The position numbers and the translations under genes were made by a program. The notes below the pieces were generated by a model. The model saw only the letters and a list, made by a program, of their open reading frames with translations. It was not told the DNA's origin and did not search any database. Shown here piece after piece: positions 53,849-62,628 of a stretch of DNA of 64,000 nt (its first letter is position 1; the number at the start of each line of letters is the position of its first letter). Origin of the DNA: Lawsonibacter asaccharolyticus (lineage in GTDB: Bacteria > Bacillota > Clostridia > Oscillospirales > Oscillospiraceae); assembly GCA_003112755.1 (NCBI GenBank), contig BFBT01000003.1, positions 1 through 64,000 on the forward strand, read 5' to 3'.

Positions 53849-54916
53849 TTATCCAAACAGTCTGACCAATGCTGCAAATATATGCGGGAAAATGACTACA
53901 ACACCCAATAGACGACAAATCTGTAGCACCACCAAATTCGTGCTGTATATTCCCAAATCAGCGGCGATCAATGCCATCTCACTTGCTCCAGCAGGAGACA
54001 AGCACAACATTGCCTCCCGCAAATCCATATGGAAAATCCGAGCAATGATATATCCCATCCCCACACAAAGCAGGATATACCCCAGACAGAGCACTATGGC
54101 CGGTAGAATCAGCTGGCGAAGCTGAAAGATATGCTCCCGTGTGATCCCCACACCAATGCAGCAGCCTGACACTACCTGTGCGAACCTCCGCACCCACATA
54201 GGCATAGCTTGTGTATCGCAGCACAGTTTCATGACAATCACAGAAACCAGAGAAAACGTCAATGTCCCGGCAGGTATTCCGGTCCGTTTCCCTATAACTC
54301 CAGTACACAGGGCAACCAGGAAGGTTGGGAGGAATTTTTTAAGACTGATATATCCCGATGCACACTCTTTTCTTTTTCCATGTGGATGAGGTTTCTGTCC
54401 CTTTGGGGAGCTCATCGCCTCTGGGGCTAAAATTCTCCCAGTGAACACAATCACCAGGGGTAAGCAGCCCATACCAAAAACCATACGGACAAACTGCATC
54501 ACAGCTACCATAGATGCGTCTGCACCCATATCCAGAGCAATCAACGGTATATCCGTCATGCCGCCAGGTGCCGCACAAAACAGACTGGTCATTAAATCCA
54601 AATCAGTCACACGGCAAATAAAAGCACCCACAAAAAAATTTAGAGCCAAGAAGCTGGCCATTACGGTAAGATAAGGGGCGATTACTTTGGGCATGCGCTC
54701 CAGATCTTCTTTTGTGACCATGCAGCCAATATAGGCCCCTGTTAATACCTGAGCCAATACTCTGGCCTGTGGGTATATGTATGCCTGGTCAGTAATTAAA
54801 TTCAAAAGGACAACGCTGACAATGGCTCCTACAAGCATCCCACCCGGAACCTTGCACTTTAGAAGTACCAGTCCGCCTGCGGCCGCCACCGCAATGGTCA
54901 ACAATATCCAAAACAA
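53849..54916 (-). CDS. AbrB-family (PF05145) membrane transporter
   Basis: 355 residues of about ten helices in two homologous halves. The repeat signature is CAAPGGMTDIPLIALDMGAD in half one and CLSPAGASEMALIAADLGIY in half two, each followed by a V-x-x-x-Q-x-x-R-x-x helix. The Pfam name comes from an old misannotation; members are membrane proteins often beside tricarboxylate transporters. Last gene of the TTT operon, after an internal hairpin. Confidence 0.85.
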   Translation of the reverse strand: MFWILLTIAVAAAGGLVLLKCKVPGGMLVGAIVSVVLLNLITDQAYIYPQARVLAQVLTGAYIGCMVTKEDLERMPKVIAPYLTVMASFLALNFFVGAFICRVTDLDLMTSLFCAAPGGMTDIPLIALDMGADASMVAVMQFVRMVFGMGCLPLVIVFTGRILAPEAMSSPKGQKPHPHGKRKECASGYISLKKFLPTFLVALCTGVIGKRTGIPAGTLTFSLVSVIVMKLCCDTQAMPMWVRRFAQVVSGCCIGVGITREHIFQLRQLILPAIVLCLGYILLCVGMGYIIARIFHMDLREAMLCLSPAGASEMALIAADLGIYSTNLVVLQICRLLGVVVIFPHIFAALVRLFG

Positions 54917-54956
54917 AAGCTCCCCTCCTCACTATCTCCTCCAAAATACAGAGCGG

Positions 54957-54991
54957 AAAAAGGCCAGTCCATTGGGAACTGACCTTTTTCC
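54957..54991 (-). terminator. Hairpin between the UPF0597 and AbrB-transporter genes
   Basis: AAAGGTCAGT / ACTGGCCTTT followed by TTCCG. A weak or partial terminator inside the operon. Confidence 0.6.
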
Positions 54992-55026
54992 TGTGCTCTA
55001 CTGGTTTAGGTTGCCCGAGACTATCA

Positions 55027-56301
55027 TCAGTCGTTTACCATAATATTGAGAATTACGCGGTCTGTTTCCCTCATACCTTCACGTCCGAGCTGCCCCACAC
55101 TGGATATTGACTGTTCAACTCCATTTTTAACAATTCCATCACCGCCGTAGAACTGCTGTCCATTGCAATACATCTCATAACCAAAAATCCCGCTTTCGAC
55201 CGCGGTAGCTATTTTAGCAGCGCAAGAAGCCTTTGCACCATCGCAAATCATTCCCGATACGATAGCAAGCGCGTTCACCAACGTGTGTTTGATGGCCTCA
55301 TAACCGCCACCGAGCAAATAAGCAATCCCACAGCCAGCCGCAGCCCCCGCATTTACTGCTCCGCAGTATGCTGAAAGCCGGCCAATTCCAGTTTTTTGGT
55401 GGATCGCGATCAAGTTTGACAGCACCAACGCGCGGTACAGCTTTTCTTCACTGACCTGAAGATGTCTCGCATAAATAATAACTGGTACAGAGGCTGTGAT
55501 CCCTTGGTTCCCACTTCCCGAATTTATGACTACAGGCATCTCGCAGCCATTCATACGAGCGTCTGACCCGGCAGCTGCCCAACTTTTAGCAGTAGTCTTG
55601 ACTAAATTTTCATTGCTTTTTAGCAGGGTAGATCCCACATTTGCTCCATAGCTATTTTTTAGTCCTTCCTCTGCGATTGCCATGTTGTACTCAATTTGCC
55701 GACCGATACAGGTGCGGATGTCCTCAACAGCTACGGAATTTGCAAAATCCAGAATTAACTCTACAGTCAAAAATCTTCGATCCGTCAAATTTTCTGCTTC
55801 TTGCTTCAACTCCTGAGAATAGAGTATGGTTCTATTTTTCTCAATCAAAACAATGTTGGTATGGTACTGACAGATCCGCACCTTGGCATACTCCTCCCCG
55901 CAATGAACGGTCAGAATAATATCGAAAACATAGGGGGAGTCAGCCACACGGACATCAATCGCTGTTTGCTCCAGAAAATCATGGATGAGTTGTTGCTGCT
56001 GTTCAGTGACATCTGCAATAACCTCTAACTGCTTGTCTGGGTTTCCAGCTACGATTCCAGCGGCAGCAGCGGCAGGAATTCCTTTGAGCTTTCCTGTGTT
56101 GGGAACGATCACACTTTTCACATTTTTAATGATGTTCCCGCTGGCCTCGATCTCTACTCGGTCTGGAAGTTTGTTCAAAGTCTTTCGGGCAACCGCACCA
56201 GCGTAAGCTAAAGCGATGGGCTCCGTACACCCCATAGCCGGAAGAAGCTCTTCCTCAAGGATCTTGACACAGTTCTGATAATTTATTTCGCTTCTTTCCA
56301 T
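55027..56301 (-). CDS. UPF0597/L-cysteine desulfidase-like (serine dehydratase alpha-fold) protein
   Basis: 424 residues. LLPAMGCTEPIALAYAGAVA and GMICDGAKASCAAKIATAVE hold conserved Cys residues typical of the Fe-S SDH-alpha fold, with GSGNQGITASVPVIIYA between them. CyuA/YhaM-type relatives break down L-cysteine to pyruvate, sulfide and ammonia. An alternative is a related beta-eliminating lyase for the substrate imported by the TTT system. Fifth gene of the operon. Confidence 0.85.
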   Translation of the reverse strand: MERSEINYQNCVKILEEELLPAMGCTEPIALAYAGAVARKTLNKLPDRVEIEASGNIIKNVKSVIVPNTGKLKGIPAAAAAGIVAGNPDKQLEVIADVTEQQQQLIHDFLEQTAIDVRVADSPYVFDIILTVHCGEEYAKVRICQYHTNIVLIEKNRTILYSQELKQEAENLTDRRFLTVELILDFANSVAVEDIRTCIGRQIEYNMAIAEEGLKNSYGANVGSTLLKSNENLVKTTAKSWAAAGSDARMNGCEMPVVINSGSGNQGITASVPVIIYARHLQVSEEKLYRALVLSNLIAIHQKTGIGRLSAYCGAVNAGAAAGCGIAYLLGGGYEAIKHTLVNALAIVSGMICDGAKASCAAKIATAVESGIFGYEMYCNGQQFYGGDGIVKNGVEQSISSVGQLGREGMRETDRVILNIMVND

Positions 56302-56325
56302 TTGGTCTTTCCCTCACAGAACTCT

Positions 56326-57306
56326 TTACAGCTTATTGATAGCAGCTTTGGCCGCATAGAAGTTTTCAGCCGGGGTATTCAGCTTCGCCACACATCCAGG
56401 GCCCAGCATCAGGCCAGTGCGTCCAGCAGCTTCTACCGCTTCGCGCATATGCCCTTCTACTTGATCCGCGTGCATCACGGCAAACTCTTTCTCGTTAATG
56501 CCGCCCAAAAGACACTTGTCAGTCATTTTCCGGGCTTCCTCCATGGAGGGAGCCGACCAGCGATCATGCCAATTAACACATTGGACTGGATAGCTGGCCA
56601 TAAGGGACCACATCGTATTATCCCCATGGATATGGACAACATTAAAATATGTATCATCCTGATAGGCAGAGATTACATCCAGGTCATAAGGGACGCCGAA
56701 CTCCCTGTACTCCGCCTCGGTCATCAACCCAAGCTGGGAGCATTGGGAGGCAAAAAAGAAGCCTGCTACGCCGGCCTCAATATTAGCCTTGCAAAAGTTT
56801 TTGTTGGTCTCTGCGATGGCGCGAAGTGCGGAATGAACCAGCTCCGGGCGTTCTCTCATATCTTCAAACAGCCGAGGCCCGGCCAGCTTTTTGGCCACTG
56901 TCAAGGGAGAGAAGATGGTCTGGATATAAGGGATATCCTCCCCCTTCAACATCTTTTGTAGATACTGTGTAAACTGAAGCTGCTTCCCATAGGTCCCGTA
57001 GCAGGCGGGCAGGGGCTCCAGGCGCTTCCAGTCCTCAACCGATTCGATCCCAAACTTTCGTTCCAGAGCAGGCTGGGTCTCGTTGCAGAAGAAGGTAACA
57101 CTCAATCCATAATCCTGTGCACAGTAGTTTCCAAACGGCATCATTTTGATAAAATCGAAGTCATACTCTTTGGTGATCCGAAGGGTTTCTTCCGCCAGCT
57201 GCACCGGGTCCTGGTCCACCTGAGGAATATGGTACCAGATACTCAGGGGGATCTTATCAACCTCTTCCCTCCGAAGCGCCGCCATAACTCTTTCTCTTTT
57301 AGTCAT
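56326..57306 (-). CDS. Uroporphyrinogen decarboxylase (URO-D)-family protein
   Basis: 326 residues from MTKRERVMAALRREEVDKIP, after AAGGGTG. The TIM-barrel pattern of the URO-D/methyltransferase superfamily is clear: FDFIKMMPFGNYCAQDYG, TIFSPLTVAKKLAG, VHIHGDN and a late INEKEFAVMHADQVEGHMRE. It lacks the heme-pathway N-terminal RxPVWxMRQAG motif, so it is more likely a corrinoid- or small-molecule methyltransferase-like enzyme. Directly behind tctA in a catabolic operon. Confidence 0.85.
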   Translation of the reverse strand: MTKRERVMAALRREEVDKIPLSIWYHIPQVDQDPVQLAEETLRITKEYDFDFIKMMPFGNYCAQDYGLSVTFFCNETQPALERKFGIESVEDWKRLEPLPACYGTYGKQLQFTQYLQKMLKGEDIPYIQTIFSPLTVAKKLAGPRLFEDMRERPELVHSALRAIAETNKNFCKANIEAGVAGFFFASQCSQLGLMTEAEYREFGVPYDLDVISAYQDDTYFNVVHIHGDNTMWSLMASYPVQCVNWHDRWSAPSMEEARKMTDKCLLGGINEKEFAVMHADQVEGHMREAVEAAGRTGLMLGPGCVAKLNTPAENFYAAKAAINKL

Positions 57307-57328
57307 TTGTAACACCCTTTTCTCATAT

Positions 57329-58822
57329 TTAAGTCTTAGACTTTTTCAATTTGGACACAATGGGCGGGGCCACCAGCACGATGATAAGCAGCACAGTAAA
57401 GATGATCGCAATGGGCCGGGTAAAAAAGTACCCAATCATATCTCCCTTAGCCAAAATCTCTGCACGGCGGAAATTGGCCTCCAGCGTATTGCTCAGAACC
57501 ATCCCCAGCACGAGAGCAGCAGTGGAAAAACCAAATTTCAACATAAAATAGCCAATGATACCAAACAGCAGCATGATGTAAACATCGTTGATACTGTTCT
57601 GGATCGCGAAGATTGAAATGGTAGAGATCCCGATTACAAGAGGGACCAGGTAATTGTTGGGGACCTTGCTCACCTTGGCAAACTGGCGAAGCAGCAGGAA
57701 ACCAAACACGCCCATCAGGATATTGGAAAGCAGGAAACCAAGGAAAATAGAATATGTGGTGTCAGCATAAGTCGTAAACAGGGAGTTTCCCGGCACCAGG
57801 CCATGGATCATCAGGCCGCCCAGCATAATCGCGGTGCAGGAACTTCCCGGAATGCCCAATGTAAACAGTGGAATCATCGCGCCGCCGCAGGCTGCGTTAT
57901 TGGCCGACTCCGACGCTGAAATTCCTTCCAGGGAGCCGTGTCCAAACTCTTCTGGGTGTTTAGATAGGTTTTTCGTCAACCCATAATTCATCCAGGATGC
58001 GATACTGGCCCCGGCAGCGGGAACGAATCCGATCAAGGCGCCAAGAACGGAGGAGCGAATCCAGGTTGGGATCAACTGGCGCAGCTTATGAAAAGCCGGC
58101 AGCCGACGCCCAGACAATTCCGCATCTAAGGAAGAATTTTGGCCTTTTGCAATGCCTTCCACCAGGACCAGCATCTGTGCTACAGCAAACAGACCCACCA
58201 GCACGGTGGTATAGTCAATGCCGTCCTCCAAGTACATAATTCCAAAGGTGAATCTGGGATAACCTGTGATGGAGTCCAGACCGATCCCGCCCAAGAACAG
58301 GCCGAAGCACCCGGAAATCAGTCCCTTTGCCATGTTTTCACCAGACAAACTTCCGATCATGACAACGCCAAACATGGCAAGGACAAAATATTCAAGGGCT
58401 GAAAATCGCAAAGACAATTCGCCCAAAGGTGCGGAGAAGCAAATGAGTGCGATTGCCCCCACGATTCCTCCCAGGACCGATGAAAGAGTAGCAAGCCCAA
58501 CTGCTTCTGTTCCTCTTCCTTGCTTTGTCAACGCATAGCCGTCAATCGCCGTTGCGGCGCTGGCAGCTGTGCCTGGAGTGTGGCAAAGCGTTGCTGTGAT
58601 AGAACCGCCATAAACGCCTGCTGTGTAGAGGGCCACCATGACGATCAGGGCGGCTGAATCGCTCATGCTGTAGGTGATTGGGATCAGTAGAGCAACACCC
58701 GTTGAGGGTCCCATACCAGGAAGAATACCGATTATAATACCCACCACAACACCAACGACCAGTGCCAGGATACATTCTGGCTGTAGCAGGATCTGTATTC
58801 CTCCAACTAGATTATTTACCAT
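57329..58822 (-). CDS. tctA: Tripartite tricarboxylate transporter large permease (TctA)
   Basis: 497 residues, about 12 helices. Hallmarks: GILPGMGPSTGVALLIP, TATLCHTPGTAASAATAIDG (first conserved motif), GFVPAAGASIASWMNYGLTK and GGAMIPLFTLGIPGSSCTAI (second). Intact. Confidence 0.95.
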   Translation of the reverse strand: MVNNLVGGIQILLQPECILALVVGVVVGIIIGILPGMGPSTGVALLIPITYSMSDSAALIVMVALYTAGVYGGSITATLCHTPGTAASAATAIDGYALTKQGRGTEAVGLATLSSVLGGIVGAIALICFSAPLGELSLRFSALEYFVLAMFGVVMIGSLSGENMAKGLISGCFGLFLGGIGLDSITGYPRFTFGIMYLEDGIDYTTVLVGLFAVAQMLVLVEGIAKGQNSSLDAELSGRRLPAFHKLRQLIPTWIRSSVLGALIGFVPAAGASIASWMNYGLTKNLSKHPEEFGHGSLEGISASESANNAACGGAMIPLFTLGIPGSSCTAIMLGGLMIHGLVPGNSLFTTYADTTYSIFLGFLLSNILMGVFGFLLLRQFAKVSKVPNNYLVPLVIGISTISIFAIQNSINDVYIMLLFGIIGYFMLKFGFSTAALVLGMVLSNTLEANFRRAEILAKGDMIGYFFTRPIAIIFTVLLIIVLVAPPIVSKLKKSKT

Positions 58823-58849
58823 ACGCTATATTCCTTTCTTTAACCGGCA

Positions 58850-59314
58850 TTAAAACGTCCAGCGGAAAAATCCTCCAAGCAGGCCGATCCGATAAACCGG
58901 CACGCCCATGATCACGACAAAGCCGATATAGCAGACTACTGTAAAAATAAGGGCGGTTGCGAGGCAGCGTTTCCAGCTCCCTCCCTTGAGATACAAGAGC
59001 AGTGAGAAAATGAAAATCGGTGTGGCAACGAAAAAGCCGAGGATACGGAATCCAGCGATATAGGCGACCATAAACAGGTATACGATGACGGGCATTTTGA
59101 TCAGGCTCAGCGTCACCGGCTCCCCGGCCTCTTTGGCTCCTTTTTTTATGCCTGTCCAGACAATGCTGAGGCTGAGGATGGCGATCAAAACAGCCAGACC
59201 TTTGGGGTAAAGTGCTGCGCCTGACGGGTAGGTATTGGCTGTCATAAAAATGGCAGCGCTCACGACGATCAGCAGAATGCCCAGGATAACGTCACTGTTT
59301 ACTTTTGTTTTCAT
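58850..59314 (-). CDS. tctB: Tripartite tricarboxylate transporter small permease (TctB)
   Basis: 154 residues, four helices: DVILGILLIVVSAAIFMTAN, YPKGLAVLIAILSLSIVWTG, then VYLFMVAYIAGFRILGFFVA and the final GVPVYRIGLLGGFF. Typical TctB size and placement between TctC and TctA. Confidence 0.88.
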   Translation of the reverse strand: MKTKVNSDVILGILLIVVSAAIFMTANTYPSGAALYPKGLAVLIAILSLSIVWTGIKKGAKEAGEPVTLSLIKMPVIVYLFMVAYIAGFRILGFFVATPIFIFSLLLYLKGGSWKRCLATALIFTVVCYIGFVVIMGVPVYRIGLLGGFFRWTF

Positions 59315-59343
59315 AGGTCACATCCCATCTCAAAATGAAATAA

Positions 59344-59388
59344 GGCTGGACGGAATCTGTGCGCCTGCATATAAATTCCGTCCAGCTG
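59344..59388 (-). terminator. Intercistronic hairpin between tctC and tctB
   Basis: GCTGGACGGAAT / ATTCCGTCCAGC with a U-rich CTTATTTCATTTT on the minus strand. It probably limits read-through so that the binding protein is in excess, as seen in the TRAP operon. Confidence 0.6.
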
Positions 59389-59408
59389 TTGTGATATTGG
59401 GCGGAATC

Positions 59409-60452
59409 TCAGGCATCGATCTCCCATATATCCAGTCGGTTCGTCAACTGGCTCTCCAGGAGATTATAGAAGTCCTCTCCCGTTGTAATGTTGCTCTCCA
59501 CGCCAAGTGCGGCAAGCTGTTCCTGGTGCTCCTCGCTTTCCATGGCCTCCACCATGGCGTTGGTCAGGATCTCCACGATCTCAGGATCAGTTCCCTTCGG
59601 GCAGCAGTAGCCTCGGGCAGAATAGGCAGAGATCGCATTGTCATAGCCCAGCTCATAAATGGTGGGCACATCAGGAAGGAAGTCAGACCGCTCGGAATTG
59701 AATACTACGACGGCGTCCATGGTCCCTTCCTGCACATAGGTATAGACATCGCCCACAGAGGCAAAGTACACGTCCACATCCCCGGCAATGAACATAGTAC
59801 GACCGTCGGAGGCGGAATCTACAGGGACAAGAGTAATATTGCATCCGAATTCCTTGCGCAGCCACTCTGTCATGGTGGCGTCTCCATCGGTGATACCCAC
59901 GGTCTGGACCGCCACAAAGACCTCGTTGTTCTGGGCGTACTCTACAAAACCAGGAAAATCAGTAAAGCGGGTCTCATCTGCTCGAATTGCCATAATATTA
60001 GGATCAATAGCTTGGCTCGCAAGCAGAGTCACATCATCTAAGGTAAATTCTCGAGGTGTGTCTGGGTCATATTTGCCCAGTGCAAAATTTTGATTGATTG
60101 CTGCCAAAGTATATCCATCTGCTTCGGTATTTTTGATCAACTGATTCCAGACCATCCAGCTTCCGCTGCCTGGTGTATTTTCTACTACGACCGGGACACC
60201 AAGCACCTCGGACAGCGAGTTTGCAAGCAGCCGCGCGCCCAGGTCCGTACCGGAGCCGGCGGAAAATCCCACCAGGATCGTGATCGTGCTGTCGGGGAAA
60301 CCGGACGCTGAGGTGTTGGAGGATTGTGTCGGCGTACTCGTGTTGCCGCCGCTTCCGGCCGAGCCGGTGTTGGTTTGCCCACATGCGCTGAGAGAAAGCG
60401 TCAGTGCAGCAGCCAGGGAAAGCGCAAACAGTTTTCGAAGTGCTTTTTTCAT
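59409..60452 (-). CDS. tctC: Tripartite tricarboxylate transporter substrate-binding lipoprotein (TctC/Bug)
   Basis: 347 residues. Start MKKALRKLFALSLAAALTLS at 60452; lipobox SLSACG. A Ser/Thr/Gly linker, then the Bug fold: STITILVGFSAGSGTDLGAR, VPVVVENTPGSGSWMVWNQL (the two conserved ligand loops). First gene of tctCBA-UroD-UPF0597-AbrB-transporter. Its divergent upstream region carries the XRE operators. Confidence 0.93.
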   Translation of the reverse strand: MKKALRKLFALSLAAALTLSLSACGQTNTGSAGSGGNTSTPTQSSNTSASGFPDSTITILVGFSAGSGTDLGARLLANSLSEVLGVPVVVENTPGSGSWMVWNQLIKNTEADGYTLAAINQNFALGKYDPDTPREFTLDDVTLLASQAIDPNIMAIRADETRFTDFPGFVEYAQNNEVFVAVQTVGITDGDATMTEWLRKEFGCNITLVPVDSASDGRTMFIAGDVDVYFASVGDVYTYVQEGTMDAVVVFNSERSDFLPDVPTIYELGYDNAISAYSARGYCCPKGTDPEIVEILTNAMVEAMESEEHQEQLAALGVESNITTGEDFYNLLESQLTNRLDIWEIDA

Positions 60453-60574
60453 GGTGTCCTCCATTTCATTTTTAAGATATAAAGTGTATCTCAGTTAAGT
60501 GAATAAAATATGCCAATTTACGCGGTAAGGTGGTGGCGCCCTCTTCATTCCCTTCTCCCTCCCCTTCATAAAGT

Positions 60575-60639
60575 AGCCATATATGGCTCTTTAATTATAT
60601 AGCCATAAATGGCTAAAGTCAATATAGCCATTTATGGCT
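60575..60639. promoter_or_regulatory. Three 14-bp palindromic operators
   Basis: AGCCATATATGGCT (60575-60588), AGCCATAAATGGCT (60601-60614) and AGCCATTTATGGCT (60626-60639), spaced 26 and 25 bases start to start. They lie between tctC and the first XRE gene. Confidence 0.85.
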
Positions 60640-60690
60640 ATTTTCAACAAAAAGTGAGAGGCAAAATGGTAATATAAATCCGGTGATAAT

Positions 60691-60909
60691 ATGAAGGGGC
60701 GAATGAGACTTAGAGATTTACGTGAAGATCATGATTTAACTCAAAAGCAAATAGCTGATATATTAGGTACTAGCACACAATATTATCAAAAGTACGAGAG
60801 AGGAGTCCGCCCAATTACTGTAGAGCGCTTGGAGCTTTTAGCTGACTTTTACGGAACTTCGACGGATTATATATTAGGCCGAACTCAAATTAGAAAACCT
60901 TACCGTTAA
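60691..60909 (+). CDS. Small XRE-family regulator, first of a tandem pair
   Basis: 72 residues. MRLRDLREDHDLTQKQIADI, then LGTSTQYYQKYERGVRPITV and a DYILGRT tail. Strongly similar to the next gene. Three AGCCAT(N2)ATGGCT-type sites lie upstream and one downstream, so it almost certainly binds its own promoter and possibly that of tctC. Confidence 0.9.
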   Translation: MKGRMRLRDLREDHDLTQKQIADILGTSTQYYQKYERGVRPITVERLELLADFYGTSTDYILGRTQIRKPYR

Positions 60910-60925
60910 TTTTTCGCCCAAAAGT

Positions 60926-60939
60926 AGCCACTTATGGCT
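60926..60939. promoter_or_regulatory. Fourth copy of the palindromic operator
   Basis: AGCCACTTATGGCT, one mismatch to the consensus, between the two tandem XRE genes. Confidence 0.75.
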
Positions 60940-60998
60940 ACTTTTTACTTTTTTTGCTATTTCCATGTTAGGATAGCGGTTAAAAGTGGGTGAATTAT

Positions 60999-61223
60999 AT
61001 GAAAAAACATGTTCGTCTACGAGACTTACGTGAGGACCGCGATTTGACTCAGGAGCAAATAGCTGAACTTCTAGGCACAACGAAACAGTATTACCAAAAA
61101 TACGAAGCAGGTGTACGCCCACTTCCTGTGGAGCGGTTGGAAATATTGGCAGACTTCTATGAGACATCAACTGATTATCTTTTAGGCCGAACCGCCATAA
61201 AAAAGCCATATCCAAAGAATTAA
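60999..61223 (+). CDS. Small XRE-family regulator, second of a tandem pair
   Basis: 74 residues from MKKHVRLRDLREDRDLTQEQ, ATG after GTGGGTGA. IAELLGTTKQYYQKYEAGVR and DYLLGRTAIKKPYPKN. A duplicate of the previous gene that has diverged; it has its own upstream operator copy. Confidence 0.9.
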   Translation: MKKHVRLRDLREDRDLTQEQIAELLGTTKQYYQKYEAGVRPLPVERLEILADFYETSTDYLLGRTAIKKPYPKN

Positions 61224-61418
61224 ATTTTTCCTTGGTAATAGCCAGTGGTAAAGCGTGGAGCGGTATGTTGAGCATAGATTTTTAAAGAAATCCAGTCCAG
61301 ATAAAAATCATACTGTAAGTACCGGCGTAATCCCGCAGTATGTCAAAACGACATATCTGTGCTATAATTTCGGCCACCAGCTGCGAACCAATTTATCTAA
61401 AAGAACAGGGAGCACTGT

Positions 61419-62012
61419 ATGAAAAGAAAAATCTTATGGGGAGCTATGGCCTCATTTATGATCTTTATGATCATAGCGATTGCCTTGATGACAGCCATGT
61501 TTATCCGAATGGTCCAACTGACCGCTCCTGAATCTTCACATGTGTCCCCATCAGGGCCATACTACGATGGCCTGTATATTGATTTGGTACAGGAAGCGGA
61601 TTATCAGAACTATTTGGACAATGGAGACAGCGCAGCGGACAGCCACATCATAAAGATTTCCAATGATACAGGATATCTGGCCTGTGCCTCGGCTTCCTCT
61701 GGCGATTTAGAGATCGTGTATCCGAAGTTTGTTTATGAGGACCTTCCGGTCGAACTGCGTTTTGAGAACCGTGTGCTGACCGGCTACCGGCTGACTTATG
61801 AGGGAGAAATGCAGAGTATGCTCGGAGCCCGTGAGCAGGTAGCACTCACAGAAGATGATCAGGCTGCCATTGAAGATGTGGCGTCTGAGCTGATTTGGAG
61901 TGACGAAACTTGGGTGACTGATCAGCCGTCACTGGAAGCGGTTCTGGCGGACTATATGGAACAGGTGGATGCTTTTGTAGCTGAAAATGGACCGCACACT
62001 GACATTTGTTGA
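61419..62012 (+). CDS. Membrane-anchored or secreted protein of unknown function
   Basis: 197 residues. N-terminal helix ILWGAMASFMIFMIIAIALM (signal anchor), then an acidic extracellular domain (GPYYDGLYIDLVQEADYQNY, YPKFVYEDLPVELRFENRVL). No family recognised. Followed by a strong terminator. Confidence 0.65.
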   Translation: MKRKILWGAMASFMIFMIIAIALMTAMFIRMVQLTAPESSHVSPSGPYYDGLYIDLVQEADYQNYLDNGDSAADSHIIKISNDTGYLACASASSGDLEIVYPKFVYEDLPVELRFENRVLTGYRLTYEGEMQSMLGAREQVALTEDDQAAIEDVASELIWSDETWVTDQPSLEAVLADYMEQVDAFVAENGPHTDIC

Positions 62013-62039
62013 CAAGCCACAATAGGATTAGATAATTTT

Positions 62040-62077
62040 AGGCCGACTTTATGATAGAAAGTCGGCCTTTATATCTC
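62040..62077 (+). terminator. Terminator before the EEP-RT operon
   Basis: The stem AGGCCGACTTT / AAAGTCGGCCT with TTATAT tail. Confidence 0.8.
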
Positions 62078-62225
62078 CAATATTGCAGGTGCACCGTCTC
62101 GTTTTCCCAAATTGGTTAATTGAAATTTTATCATACCTATGATTTTGAAATTATGTGTAGTAAAATAATGGAAAGCGAGGGAAATGGCGTACAGTTCGGT
62201 TGTTACCATTAGGGAGAAAACGCCA

Positions 62226-62628
62226 ATGAAAAACATCTATCAGTTTGCGGCATGGATTTGTGACGAAACAGACGGAATCGATGACGAAAAATTTATGGCC
62301 GCGGCGTGGATTCTCTATGCTTGGATGCGTCGGGAGGTCATCGACTACATTCCGCTCCCGAAGCTTCCGGCAACTGTGAGCGGCTCCACGAAAAAAGAAC
62401 GGTCTGTTGCGGTGATTTACCAGCCGGAGGAACACTTTGTCACACTTCGTTCCTGTTCTCGATAAGACATGTCTGGAGTTTATCAAATGCGGCAGTCAAT
62501 TCCGCTCGGACTTGGTGTTTGGTGCCATATGGCTGAAAAACACTCATTTCAAAAAGACAATCTGCGCTTTTAAGTCGGCTCCGTTTTATAATGAAAGCAT
62601 CCCATTCCAAAGGAAGGATGCGTTATGA
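62226..62628 (+). CDS. Small protein translationally coupled to the EEP-RT gene, probably frameshifted
   Basis: Start MKNIYQFAAWICDETDGIDD after AGGGAGAAAACGCCA. The frame as read ends at 62465 (HFVTLRSCSR). One base away, an open frame continues with DKTCLEFIKCGSQFRSDLVF and AIWLKNTHFKKTI to a stop at 62626-62628 that overlaps the next start as ATGA. A single indel near 62445 would give one protein of about 133 residues. No family recognised; the coupling suggests it works with the reverse transcriptase protein. Confidence 0.45.

Noticed and set aside
56326..57306. hemE of heme biosynthesis.
   Set aside because: The N-terminal active-site motif of true uroporphyrinogen decarboxylase is missing and the gene sits in a transport operon.
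62040..62625. A group II intron RNA or retron msr-msd upstream of the EEP-RT.
   Set aside because: The region is mostly taken by a small coding frame and a terminator; I see no domain V-like hairpin and no retron-type inverted repeat. It could still lie downstream of the window.
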